Shown piece by piece: positions 9,189-17,663 of a DNA stretch of 47,222 nt (positions are counted from its first letter, which is position 1; the number at the start of each line of letters is the position of its first letter). Origin of the DNA: Bacteroidales bacterium (lineage in GTDB: Bacteria; Bacteroidota; Bacteroidia; Bacteroidales; Bacteroidaceae); NCBI GenBank assembly GCA_015654535.1, contig JAATGU010000137.1, positions 1 through 47,222 on the forward strand, written 5' to 3'. The notes beneath the pieces were generated by a model. That model was not told the DNA's origin. It did no database searches and saw only the letters and a program-made list of their open reading frames with translations. The position numbers were made by a program, and so were the translations under genes.

Positions 9189-12032
9189 CTACCTTATAAT
9201 AATAAGTTTATGTATTTCTATATTTTTTTCTCCTGACAGTTTAATTATATAAGTTCCTGATGAATAATTTACAAGGTTTATATTCAGTTCATTCGTCATA
9301 TCCGATATTAATTCTTGTTGCATAACTTTTCCAGTAAGATTGATAAGTTCAAATTTAGTGAATCTCCCTGACGAGAAACTTATTATCGTATTATTTTGAG
9401 CAGGGTTAGGACAAAGGTTGCTAAGATTATTGCTTATAGTATTTTTACTTATGCCGACTGTACTCTGCGCTAAATAAGTTTTTATCACAGAACTTCCTGT
9501 ATAGTCACCCGAAGGTAAAGTGAAAGTGATACTAGTGTCTTCATTACTCTTTATTGCAGACACTAAATTTTTGTTTATCGTAAGCTTTATTTCAGTTTCT
9601 GAATATGTCGGGTCAGCTACTGATATATCATATACAGTACCGTTTACTTCTATAAAAATCAGTGCCGCTTTATCTGATGAGATTTTTAATCCATCATCCA
9701 TCGTTACATTCCCAGCCTGATAAAATACAACGCCATATTTTGTGCCTTTACGAACGGCCTGAACCGATGTACTGTTTTCAACAACGACAAAGCCGTGGTT
9801 GTCTGCAATTTTCTCAAATTCAATTAATGATTTATCGGGTACAACAATATATTGATAATCAGTGTTAGAAGGAGCAACTCCATGATTAATCCATGCACTG
9901 AATATATTGGATTGATTAACAGTTGAAGTTCCAGATAACGCATTGATAGAGTACCATGTACCTGATTGAGTTATATTCTGAACAGTAATATTCTCAGTTG
10001 CAGGGAAAATATATCCAATATTGTTGTGATAAATCCATTTAAGATTCTCAAGAGTTATGCTTGTCTGGGAATCCATCCGCTGCGTAGTACCATTGTTAAT
10101 AGTTACATCTCCCGATAAAAACGACTGATTTACAGATGTAGCCACAGCCTCATTCCCGGTAAAAGAGATTCCGCTACCCATGCAAAACATCATATTATCG
10201 ATAAAGAAATATGCTTTTTTAGCTTGTAATCCTCTATAGTTGTGATTGTAAGCCATTATCCCATCTGAACCAGTACTGACACCTCCTCCAAAAAGATTTG
10301 TTCCTATCAAGTAATTGCTTAAAGAAGTAGAATCCTGATTTTGTATTGCAGTTGTCCCCGGTACTTTCGTCCAATCCCAAACAGGGAAAATACCTTTGTA
10401 TTCTGAACTTGATGTCATAATGTTTGTAGCACCCAAAGGTAGATTATAACCTTTTAGGTTTTCATTGTTTAAGCATTCAGTTCCGTAAGTACGTGCCGAT
10501 ATAATTTTAGCTGACATATAGTAGTTCTCGCCATGCTGAGTCATAATGTCCGACTTCCAAAAATGCTTATTCACGCCGGGTAAAGGAAAAGCTGCATTGT
10601 TATTGATATGATTCAGCCAAGCCTGATAGAGTAATGTATTATCGGGATCACTTATAATAGCTCTGTTCAAAAGATCATCAGAGACCATCGTTCGGGAAGA
10701 AGAATAAGAAGTACGGGAAATATTACGTCCAACAGTTCCGAAATCCATTACCTTACGATATCCGAGCAAAAGTTGTCCATCCAATAACAGTTTTTTATAG
10801 ATTTCTTTCTTTTCAGAGTCAAACATGTCATTAAATAATGTACCTTGCGACAATTCCATAAACTCGGAAATATCCTCCGCTGTTGATTTACCATAACCTC
10901 CCGAATATAGTTGAGCGTGATGTTGGTGAAAACTTCCATCAATTTTTATACCTTCATTTCCCTGTGTAGAGACAATCACCAGATTAGAAGCCATTCCTTC
11001 AAAAGCATGCTTGGTTATAGAGTAATTATCTTCCACACAACCTTTATATTCGGCAATTTCAGCAATCCATGATAGGTTTTGCCCTCCACCCAGATAATTG
11101 TTCACTTGGTCTTTTAGGTAAGATGATAAAATTTGTGATGTATCGCCTGGCGTATATCCTTTTATCAACAACAACGGAACCATATACACCTGAGGTCCAC
11201 CTATTGCATCATACCACCAGTTATCAGTACATGTCGGAGATTTTGTTTTGTAATACAGTAATCCCAGTTCTATTTTATTAAGCAATTCTTCATTCTCGAA
11301 CAATGAACTATTCGGATTTCGAAAAGAAATAGCCATAATTTTCAATCGGCTTAAATGTGTGCTAGGCTCCCATCCGTCAGCCGATATTTTATCGTCGTAA
11401 TTAATATCACTCCAACTGCCATCCATGCTCATATTATCTGAATAAGTTGATGCTGAGACGTCGTCTAATCCTGAAGATATATTGGTAGCAATCAGACGTT
11501 GTGTTACCGTATCAATAGTAGCCTGTTCTTCCTCTGTATTCTCATGAGGTACATAATTACTGTATATTTCTATTTCTTTTATCTTATAGTTTTTCCCGTC
11601 TACACGTCCGCGCATAACTAATTCCACATAACGGGCATTTCCCGTTATTTCATGAACGCTTTCGAGAGTCTCGGTCAAATTATTTTGTGAAAAGACTCTC
11701 GACATAGCATTTTCTGTTTCCCCGTAGTTAATATCGCAACTCACACAAGCGGCACCATCAGCCCATTTTATAACCATTTTTGTAACAGTATATATATCGC
11801 CCAAGTCCATCATTACGGATATTTTATAGTTGTTTGTTCCCTCCCAATATGTTGTTAAATCACCATCGGTTATACGATAGGCATATTCATTATTGGAATA
11901 AGCTCCACTTGAATTGTTAATTCTAGTCGTTACCACCTTATTCAGTGCAATGTTAACATCATTTGCATGTACTTTAAGGCATAAAATATTTATTGTCATG
12001 CTTATAATACAAATAATAAAAGCTTTATTCAT
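9189..12032 (-). CDS. PL8-family polysaccharide lyase with discoidin-like domain and T9SS-type C-terminal domain
   Basis: 947 residues. Signal peptide about 1-23; F5/8 type C (discoidin)-like domain about 25-160; then the alpha/alpha-toroid and beta-sandwich domains of polysaccharide lyase family 8. PL8 marks are NWWYDAIGGPQ (substrate-binding Asn/Trp), DGSFHQHHAQLYSGGYG (catalytic His and Tyr) and GRNISRTS (catalytic-site Arg). The family eliminates at uronic acid residues of hyaluronan, chondroitin or xanthan. The last ~80 residues begin LCPNPAQNNTIISF and end with a basic, hydrophobic tail, matching the type A sorting domain of the type IX secretion system. It directly follows susD, so it is probably the first enzyme to cut the polymer outside the cell. 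The linkage cut is unknown. Confidence 0.9.
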   Translation of the reverse strand: MNKAFIICIISMTINILCLKVHANDVNIALNKVVTTRINNSSGAYSNNEYAYRITDGDLTTYWEGTNNYKISVMMDLGDIYTVTKMVIKWADGAACVSCDINYGETENAMSRVFSQNNLTETLESVHEITGNARYVELVMRGRVDGKNYKIKEIEIYSNYVPHENTEEEQATIDTVTQRLIATNISSGLDDVSASTYSDNMSMDGSWSDINYDDKISADGWEPSTHLSRLKIMAISFRNPNSSLFENEELLNKIELGLLYYKTKSPTCTDNWWYDAIGGPQVYMVPLLLIKGYTPGDTSQILSSYLKDQVNNYLGGGQNLSWIAEIAEYKGCVEDNYSITKHAFEGMASNLVIVSTQGNEGIKIDGSFHQHHAQLYSGGYGKSTAEDISEFMELSQGTLFNDMFDSEKKEIYKKLLLDGQLLLGYRKVMDFGTVGRNISRTSYSSSRTMVSDDLLNRAIISDPDNTLLYQAWLNHINNNAAFPLPGVNKHFWKSDIMTQHGENYYMSAKIISARTYGTECLNNENLKGYNLPLGATNIMTSSSEYKGIFPVWDWTKVPGTTAIQNQDSTSLSNYLIGTNLFGGGVSTGSDGIMAYNHNYRGLQAKKAYFFIDNMMFCMGSGISFTGNEAVATSVNQSFLSGDVTINNGTTQRMDSQTSITLENLKWIYHNNIGYIFPATENITVQNITQSGTWYSINALSGTSTVNQSNIFSAWINHGVAPSNTDYQYIVVPDKSLIEFEKIADNHGFVVVENSTSVQAVRKGTKYGVVFYQAGNVTMDDGLKISSDKAALIFIEVNGTVYDISVADPTYSETEIKLTINKNLVSAIKSNEDTSITFTLPSGDYTGSSVIKTYLAQSTVGISKNTISNNLSNLCPNPAQNNTIISFSSGRFTKFELINLTGKVMQQELISDMTNELNINLVNYSSGTYIIKLSGEKNIEIHKLIIIR

Positions 12033-12119
12033 AGTTATAAAGTTTATTTATACCATAGGTAAAAATGTAAAAAAATCAACTATCCTGTGTTTATAACAGG
12101 ATAGTTAAGAAATATTTCA

Positions 12120-13850
12120 TTAATAATAGCCCAAATTCTGAGTTTTTTCAATCGGTTGTTTCGGACTTAAAACATCTATTTGTTTTTGAGGAATAGGCCT
12201 CAGCTTATGATATTCTTTGATATTAGGAGCTGCGTCAGGATTATATTTAGTTACATATTCATATAATTTTTCACAACGTACCAAATCTTCCCATCTATTA
12301 TATTCTCCTAATAGTTCGCGCCCTCTCTCGTCCAGCATGAAATCAACAAAGTTTGTGCTGATTTGACTTGCAGTAACCTTAATATCAGGATATGTAGAAT
12401 TTGTGTCATTTTTAATACCACCTTCTTCTACCCAATATTGAGGCATTTTAGTTTCCCCATCATGCCACGCCGCACGTTGCCGTATAATATTAATATATGT
12501 TGCTGCTTTATCAAAATCACCGGTTCTGCCAGCAGCTTCAGCAGCAATAAGATAAGTTTCCCCAAGACGCATCCTCACCCATTCACGAGAACCTTTTGCA
12601 TCATTTACAGCTGCTCTATTAGGATCAAAATATTTTATAAGTGGCGGATAGTGTTTATTATTGTTATTAGGAACATCCTTATCCCATTTATAATATGTGT
12701 ATAGATAAGTTCTATTCGTTTTCTTTGGATTCAAGCTGTAATAGATAGCAGTGTCTCCAATAGCAAGGGTGGACGTAGCCTTATTACAATAGTAAACCCA
12801 TTTAAAACTTTTGTAAAATCTAGAGTCATTTTTTCTGTCATACAGTTCAAACATAACTTTGTTTGTAGCTCTGTGGAATCTGTATGGCCTTCCGTTTTCA
12901 ATATCCCGCATCATTCCCGGGCAGTCTTCGTAATATGAAGCCCAATACAAATGAGACAAATTCCCGGATCCGTTATATACAAGATCTGTTGTAAATTGCA
13001 AAGAGAAGATAACTTCTGAATTTCCGTAATTTTGAGCATCCCACAATGATGAAAAATTGCTTTGTAAACTATATCTCCCAGAATTAATTACTTTCTCTGA
13101 ATAGTAAAGAGCACTATCCGCATCGGTCGTTTGTTGTCCTCTTTGATCAGTAACGGCACTGGCTCTTGTCAGATATACTTTCGCCAGCAGGTGCGAAGCA
13201 GCATATTTTGTGGCTTTTCCTGTTAAAGCCGGAATTTCGCTAAGATTATCAGTTGCAAACCTTAAATCGGTAATAATTTGTTTATAAACATTAGCAACAG
13301 TTTCTCTTGTGTAATCTGTTCGCGGGACTTCTTCCGGAGCTATTCTAAGCGGAATATCACCAAATTGTTGCACCAGGTCAAAGTAAAAATAAGCACGAAA
13401 AAAAGACATTTCTGCGATATAGCTTGTTTTTTCGCTATCATTAAGTTCATCTATCATCGGAACTGATGCTATAACCACATTTGTTACATTAATCGCTTTA
13501 TAACAATTTGACCAATAAGAATTAAAAACGCTCAAATCGGCATTCAAGCTTGCATTATATTGATTAGTGGCATAAGAAAGAGCTCCATCTGCTCCGGTGG
13601 TTAAATCTGTGCCTAATTCCGTGAGGATATTAGTTATTTCGCCACCAACTCCAAATCTCATATAGCTATAAGTTGCATCTACTGCCGCCTCAACACCTTG
13701 TTTTGTTGTATAAAAATCAGAGGTTATTCCCGGTATGTCTTTTTCTTCAAGAAAATCGTTACATCCGGCCATGAATAATTCAGATAAACTGCAAAATAGT
13801 ATCAAAAATGATGCTACAGTTGGTCGTTTAATATATTTATTGATTCTCAT
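12120..13850 (-). CDS. susD: SusD-like outer-membrane glycan-binding lipoprotein
   Basis: 576 residues. An N-terminal lipoprotein signal ends in FMAGC, followed by NDFLEEKD, an acidic stretch like the Bacteroidota surface-export signal. The rest is the SusD/RagB fold: tetratricopeptide-like helices (SYIAEMSFFRAYFYFDLVQ, KATKYAASHLLAKVYLTRA) and the C-terminal helices with RLGETYLIAAEAA and DERGRELLGEYNRWEDL. SusD proteins sit as lids on SusC transporters and capture oligosaccharides. The gene lies 31 bases after susC and 87 before the PL8 gene. No separate surface glycan-binding protein follows, so SusD and the discoidin domain of the lyase may do all the binding. Confidence 0.96.
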   Translation of the reverse strand: MRINKYIKRPTVASFLILFCSLSELFMAGCNDFLEEKDIPGITSDFYTTKQGVEAAVDATYSYMRFGVGGEITNILTELGTDLTTGADGALSYATNQYNASLNADLSVFNSYWSNCYKAINVTNVVIASVPMIDELNDSEKTSYIAEMSFFRAYFYFDLVQQFGDIPLRIAPEEVPRTDYTRETVANVYKQIITDLRFATDNLSEIPALTGKATKYAASHLLAKVYLTRASAVTDQRGQQTTDADSALYYSEKVINSGRYSLQSNFSSLWDAQNYGNSEVIFSLQFTTDLVYNGSGNLSHLYWASYYEDCPGMMRDIENGRPYRFHRATNKVMFELYDRKNDSRFYKSFKWVYYCNKATSTLAIGDTAIYYSLNPKKTNRTYLYTYYKWDKDVPNNNNKHYPPLIKYFDPNRAAVNDAKGSREWVRMRLGETYLIAAEAAGRTGDFDKAATYINIIRQRAAWHDGETKMPQYWVEEGGIKNDTNSTYPDIKVTASQISTNFVDFMLDERGRELLGEYNRWEDLVRCEKLYEYVTKYNPDAAPNIKEYHKLRPIPQKQIDVLSPKQPIEKTQNLGYY

Positions 13851-13881
13851 ATTTTTTTATTTTTTGTTTATTGAATATTTT

Positions 13882-16800
13882 TCAAAAGCTCAAACTAAGC
13901 CCCATCAGCCATGATGTTGTGCTGGGAGATGCATAGGACCTATTATATCCGGATCCAACTTCCGTTGTGGCTCCTTCAGGATCCACTCCAGTATATTTTG
14001 TAAAAATAAATGGATTTTCAACGGTTGCATAAAATCTGCATTTTGAAATAGCTCCTTTGAACAATAAATTCTTTGGAAGAGTATATCCTAAAGTAATTGT
14101 TTTGATTCGTAAGAAATCCGATTTTTCATAATATAATGCCGACTCATAAGTCATGTTATCGTAAAGCATATTAGGTGTAGGAAAATCATTTGTCGGATTT
14201 TCAGGAGTCCAATAATTGTATTTTACATTATTATTTCGATAAGATTGTTGATTATATCTAATACCATTCTCTAGCATGCCCCCAACTGTTGCGTAAACGA
14301 CTGCCGTAAAATCAAAATCTTTGTAATTTAAAATATTACTCATGCTGAATATATGCGAAGGATTATTGTGTCCCAGTATTTTACGGTCTTTGTCAGATGT
14401 GATCTTATAATCACCATTCAAGTCCTGTATTTTGATCATACCTGGAGCAAATGTATGTCCATTAGCATTAAATTTAGCTATTTCTTCTAAGTCCTTTTCC
14501 GTGTTTTGCCATACTCCGATTTTTTTGTAATCGTAATATGTGTTGACAGGTTGCCCTATAAACCACCCATTTGTAATATCGTCTTCTTTTCCATTGTATA
14601 GTTCAACTATTTCTTCTTTATTTGTACTGTATGTAAAATCAGTAAGCCAATTGAAGTCCTTTGTCTGGATATTGACAGTTGATAAGCTTATTTCAAGTCC
14701 TTTGTTTTTTGTCTTACCAATATTGGTTAACACAGCAGAATAACCAGATACAACAGGCAATTGTCTATTAAGTAATAATTTATCGGTATTCTGCATATAT
14801 GCATCAATTGTACCATTTAATCTGCTTTTAAAGAAACTAAAGTCAACTCCTATGTTCCATTGTCCCGTTTTTTCCCATGTGAGGGACTTATCCGGAAAAG
14901 ATGATGGAGCATAACCTATAACCTCTGTACTTCCATAATTATAATACATCTGACTCAAGACACCTTTAGTCTGATAAGGTGATATTGAGGTATTTGCAGT
15001 TACTCCATATCCAAAACGAAGTTTTAAGTTATCCAGATTACGTACATTCTTAAGGAATGATTCTTCATTTAATCTCCAAGCCAACGCGAATGCAGGGAAC
15101 GAAACCCATTTGTGCCCCTCAGCCAATCGTGATGAACCATCATAACGAAGAGAAGCTGTTAAGTAATACCTATTTTTATAATTATAATTCAAACGTCCCA
15201 TGAATGAAGCAAGACTCCATTGTTGGCGATCACTACCATAAGCCGTTATTGTATTGGCAGCTCCAATATCATTATACAATAGTCCGTCAGATGGCAAATC
15301 TTGTCCTGTTATATTCATACTTTCGGCAGTTTGTCTCTGAACTGATTGTAAAAGTGTAGCGCCAAAAGAATGATTTTTTATTTGCTTGTCGTAAAACAAT
15401 AGATTCTCAACAGTATATCCGAATGTTTGTGCTGAAGCTTTACTCGCTTGATTAACATTTCCACCGTTTGCTAAACTAGAATAAAATGAATTATCTTGTT
15501 TTGAGTGAAAATCTATTCCGAAATTCATCCGGTAACGAAGTCCGTTCAATGGTAATTTTACTTCTGCATAATAACTGCCTAAAAACCTATTGACAGTTAA
15601 TGGGTTGACAACGGCTTTGTCTACGAGATATTGTAATGGATTCCACCACTGTGTATCTGTTCCAGAAGTAGATTGAGTCAGGTTTCCATCATCATCATAC
15701 AGCCTTCCCAAAGGATTCACTGTCCATTTATTTTGAAATGATGTTCCCCTATGTTGAAGAGATTGTGTAAATGATGATTGTCCTCCCAATTTTAGCCAAT
15801 TAGTGGCTTGCGCATCAATATTTAATCTGAAAGAATATCGCTGATAATCCTGTTGTTTGTAAATTCCGTCTGTTTTATAATAATTTGCACTGAAAGAATA
15901 TTGTGCATTATCACCACCTCCTCTTACATTTAATTGATGATCCGTTACCATTCCAGTTTGTTCCACATACTTCCACCATTCTGCAGAAGAGCGTACCTTT
16001 GTACGGTCATAGTTACCATCTTCATCATAAGCCATAGCAATGGATTGCCAAGTATAGTCATCACTAGTAAAAGATGGAAGTGTTTTGTCAAGTGCCATAT
16101 TCGGAACATTTGAGCTATATTTTCCAGCTGCTCTATATGACTGACGGACATAGTCTGCATATTCAGCACCATTCATGAGTTCCAGTTTATTTTGTATAGT
16201 AAGAAAACCGTAATATCCATTATAATCCAGTTGTATTTTCCCTTTTTTGCCTTTTTTTGTTGTAATAATAATCACACCATTCGCCCCACGTGATCCGTAA
16301 ATAGCTGTTGCCGAAGCGTCCTTCAATACTTCCATTGATTCAATGTCACCGGGTGAAATCATGTTTGGTGCAATAGAAATAGGGATTCCATCCACAACAT
16401 ATAACGGATCGTTACTGGCATTGATAGAGCGTGTTCCACGTATTAGTACGGTCGGATCTGCTCCCGGAGTCCAATTGCTGTTAGTGACCATTACTCCCGG
16501 TACTTTTCCCTGAAGAGCTTGAGCAGCAGTAAGGCTGGGACTTTCCTGTATCTTAGCTGCACTTACAGAAGCTACTGATCCAGTCAGGTCTCGTTTTTTT
16601 ACCGTTCCATAACCGACCACCACAACTTCATCCAATTCTAATCTCGATTCTTCTAAAGTAATATCCATAGTAGATTGTGCCCCAACTTTCTTTTCAATAG
16701 TGCCATATCCCAAATAACTAAACTTTAAAATAGCATTGGGTGAGACTGAAAGTTTATAATATCCTTTTAGATTAGTAATTGTTCCATTTCCAGTTCCAAC

Positions 16801-16965
16801 TTCTAACACACTTACCCCGATAAGTATTTCTCCAGAAGAAGCATCACTCACCGTTCCAGAAATCTCTCTATTTTTTGTCTGGCCAAAAGAATTGTTTATA
16901 GAGCAGCAAAAGGCTAGAAACATTATAACAATTATTTCCTTTTTTTTCATTGATTTGTTTTTCAT
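13882..16965 (-). CDS. susC: SusC-like TonB-dependent outer-membrane glycan transporter
   Basis: 1027 residues. After a signal peptide (about 1-28) come a carboxypeptidase-regulatory-like beta-sandwich (EISGTVSDASSGEILIGVSV), a TonB-box-like region (DEVVVVGYGTVKKRDLTGSV, characteristic of SusC/RagA), the plug domain (with DPLYVVDGIPI and DASATAIYGSRGANGVIIITTKKG) and a 22-strand barrel ending in a terminal Phe. It has no N-terminal STN signalling domain, which fits regulation by the HTCS rather than an anti-sigma factor. It imports oligosaccharides across the outer membrane with SusD, using TonB energy. The ATG at 16965 is chosen because the signal peptide starts within a few residues; a second in-frame ATG lies four codons on. 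The next gene upstream is divergent. Confidence 0.97.
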   Translation of the reverse strand: MKNKSMKKKEIIVIMFLAFCCSINNSFGQTKNREISGTVSDASSGEILIGVSVLEVGTGNGTITNLKGYYKLSVSPNAILKFSYLGYGTIEKKVGAQSTMDITLEESRLELDEVVVVGYGTVKKRDLTGSVASVSAAKIQESPSLTAAQALQGKVPGVMVTNSNWTPGADPTVLIRGTRSINASNDPLYVVDGIPISIAPNMISPGDIESMEVLKDASATAIYGSRGANGVIIITTKKGKKGKIQLDYNGYYGFLTIQNKLELMNGAEYADYVRQSYRAAGKYSSNVPNMALDKTLPSFTSDDYTWQSIAMAYDEDGNYDRTKVRSSAEWWKYVEQTGMVTDHQLNVRGGGDNAQYSFSANYYKTDGIYKQQDYQRYSFRLNIDAQATNWLKLGGQSSFTQSLQHRGTSFQNKWTVNPLGRLYDDDGNLTQSTSGTDTQWWNPLQYLVDKAVVNPLTVNRFLGSYYAEVKLPLNGLRYRMNFGIDFHSKQDNSFYSSLANGGNVNQASKASAQTFGYTVENLLFYDKQIKNHSFGATLLQSVQRQTAESMNITGQDLPSDGLLYNDIGAANTITAYGSDRQQWSLASFMGRLNYNYKNRYYLTASLRYDGSSRLAEGHKWVSFPAFALAWRLNEESFLKNVRNLDNLKLRFGYGVTANTSISPYQTKGVLSQMYYNYGSTEVIGYAPSSFPDKSLTWEKTGQWNIGVDFSFFKSRLNGTIDAYMQNTDKLLLNRQLPVVSGYSAVLTNIGKTKNKGLEISLSTVNIQTKDFNWLTDFTYSTNKEEIVELYNGKEDDITNGWFIGQPVNTYYDYKKIGVWQNTEKDLEEIAKFNANGHTFAPGMIKIQDLNGDYKITSDKDRKILGHNNPSHIFSMSNILNYKDFDFTAVVYATVGGMLENGIRYNQQSYRNNNVKYNYWTPENPTNDFPTPNMLYDNMTYESALYYEKSDFLRIKTITLGYTLPKNLLFKGAISKCRFYATVENPFIFTKYTGVDPEGATTEVGSGYNRSYASPSTTSWLMGLSLSF

Positions 16966-17302
16966 ATTAAAGATGGTCTATAAAATTTAAGTAACTATAT
17001 AACTATATGATTCTTCAAGAGAATTATTCATTTTTTTTCTGAGACGAAATCAATTCTTATATTTTACATAATATTGTCATTCTTTAAATCATAGGCTATT
17101 CCATTTTTAGATTATTAATAGAAAATCTACTAACCCTTTTTGCATCCCCTGAATCAAGGTTTTTAGAGAGTTAATTAAATTATATAAATAAGACATTTAG
17201 CATAAATAATTTATTCAGCAGGTTGTCCTGCATATGGATAATAATATTTGCTTTCTCATATTTGTTTCTTTCAAGAAAAGGATTTCTCATAATATAAAAC
17301 AT

Positions 17303-17320
17303 AAGGTTAGTACCTTTTTT
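17303..17320 (+). terminator. Weak terminator-like hairpin in the susC leader region
   Basis: AAGGT-TAGT-ACCTT forms a 5-bp stem (17303-17316) running into six T residues on the plus strand. No plus-strand gene ends here. If functional, it would end a short RNA antisense to the susC leader. The stem is short and AT-rich, so it may be chance. Confidence 0.22.
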
Positions 17321-17326
17321 ATTTTT

Positions 17327-17381
17327 AAAAGTAAGAGTAGAATGAATTATATGGCATTATATTCATCCCTACTCTACTTTT
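17327..17381 (-). other. Long imperfect hairpin in the susC 5' leader
   Basis: Left arm 17327-17347 and right arm 17360-17381 pair over three blocks (AAAAGTA, GAGTAG, ATGAAT; about 19 pairs) with small bulges between them. It lies roughly 360-410 bases upstream of the susC start and downstream of the predicted susC promoter, so it would fold in the leader RNA. No poly-U tract follows in the susC direction, so it does not look like a simple terminator. Confidence 0.5.
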
Positions 17382-17415
17382 CTATTTATCAGTTTCAGTT
17401 TCCTGTTTAACAATG

Positions 17416-17439
17416 CCTTTTACCAAACCTTTTACCAAA
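17416..17439. repeat. Tandem 12-bp direct repeat CCTTTTACCAAA x2
   Basis: Two exact adjacent copies at 17416-17427 and 17428-17439. They lie just inside the predicted susC transcript. A direct repeat near a PUL promoter is a plausible regulator site, but position and sequence alone do not prove it. Confidence 0.5.
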
Positions 17440-17465
17440 TGAAAACATTATTTTGTTTTATGTCA

Positions 17466-17473
17466 CAAATGTA
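17466..17473 (-). promoter_or_regulatory. Predicted susC operon promoter (-7 box TACATTTG)
   Basis: The minus strand reads TACATTTG, an exact match to the Bacteroidota -7 consensus TAnnTTTG. It is the only exact minus-strand match I find in the intergenic region. No good -33 TTTG lies about 20 bases upstream, as expected for an activator-dependent promoter. Transcription would start near 17459. Confidence 0.42.
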
Positions 17474-17622
17474 AAAGGAAAAAAGAAAGAGGTTGTATTC
17501 ATTTCTCCCAAAAAGATATAGAAAAAAGGCATATAGCAGAAACATACATTTTTGATATAAACGAATACATTATTAATACCTATTATTACATTATTAAAAA
17601 ATAGATATGCTAATAAAAATTA

Positions 17623-17630
17623 TATCTTTG
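17623..17630 (+). promoter_or_regulatory. Predicted HTCS promoter (-7 box TATCTTTG)
   Basis: Exact match to TAnnTTTG, 33 bases before the HTCS start codon, predicting a leader of about 27 bases. The -33 region is AT-rich without a clear TTTG. Confidence 0.55.
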
Positions 17631-17663
17631 TAATCAGAACCATATCCTAATATATTATATACA

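Larger units (their letters stand above)
16966..17663. other. 698-base divergent intergenic region between susC and the HTCS gene
   Basis: No credible gene lies here on either strand. The region holds both divergent promoters, a tandem 12-bp repeat, a long imperfect hairpin and a short hairpin (GCAGG-TTGT-CCTGC, 17218-17231). The best minus-strand -7 box is far from susC, so the susC transcript probably has an untranslated leader of nearly 500 bases, long for this kind of operon. PUL leaders in Bacteroides are known sites of cis-antisense RNA and RNA-level control. The HTCS binding site is expected upstream of the susC promoter, around 17480-17620, but I cannot pick it out. Confidence 0.6.

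Noticed and set aside
1..17663. Standard chondroitin/hyaluronan PUL, suggested by the PL8 lyase.
   Set aside because: No sulfatase or GH88 is present, and GH28-like, GH2 and esterase genes are not part of that pathway; the left edge leaves some doubt.
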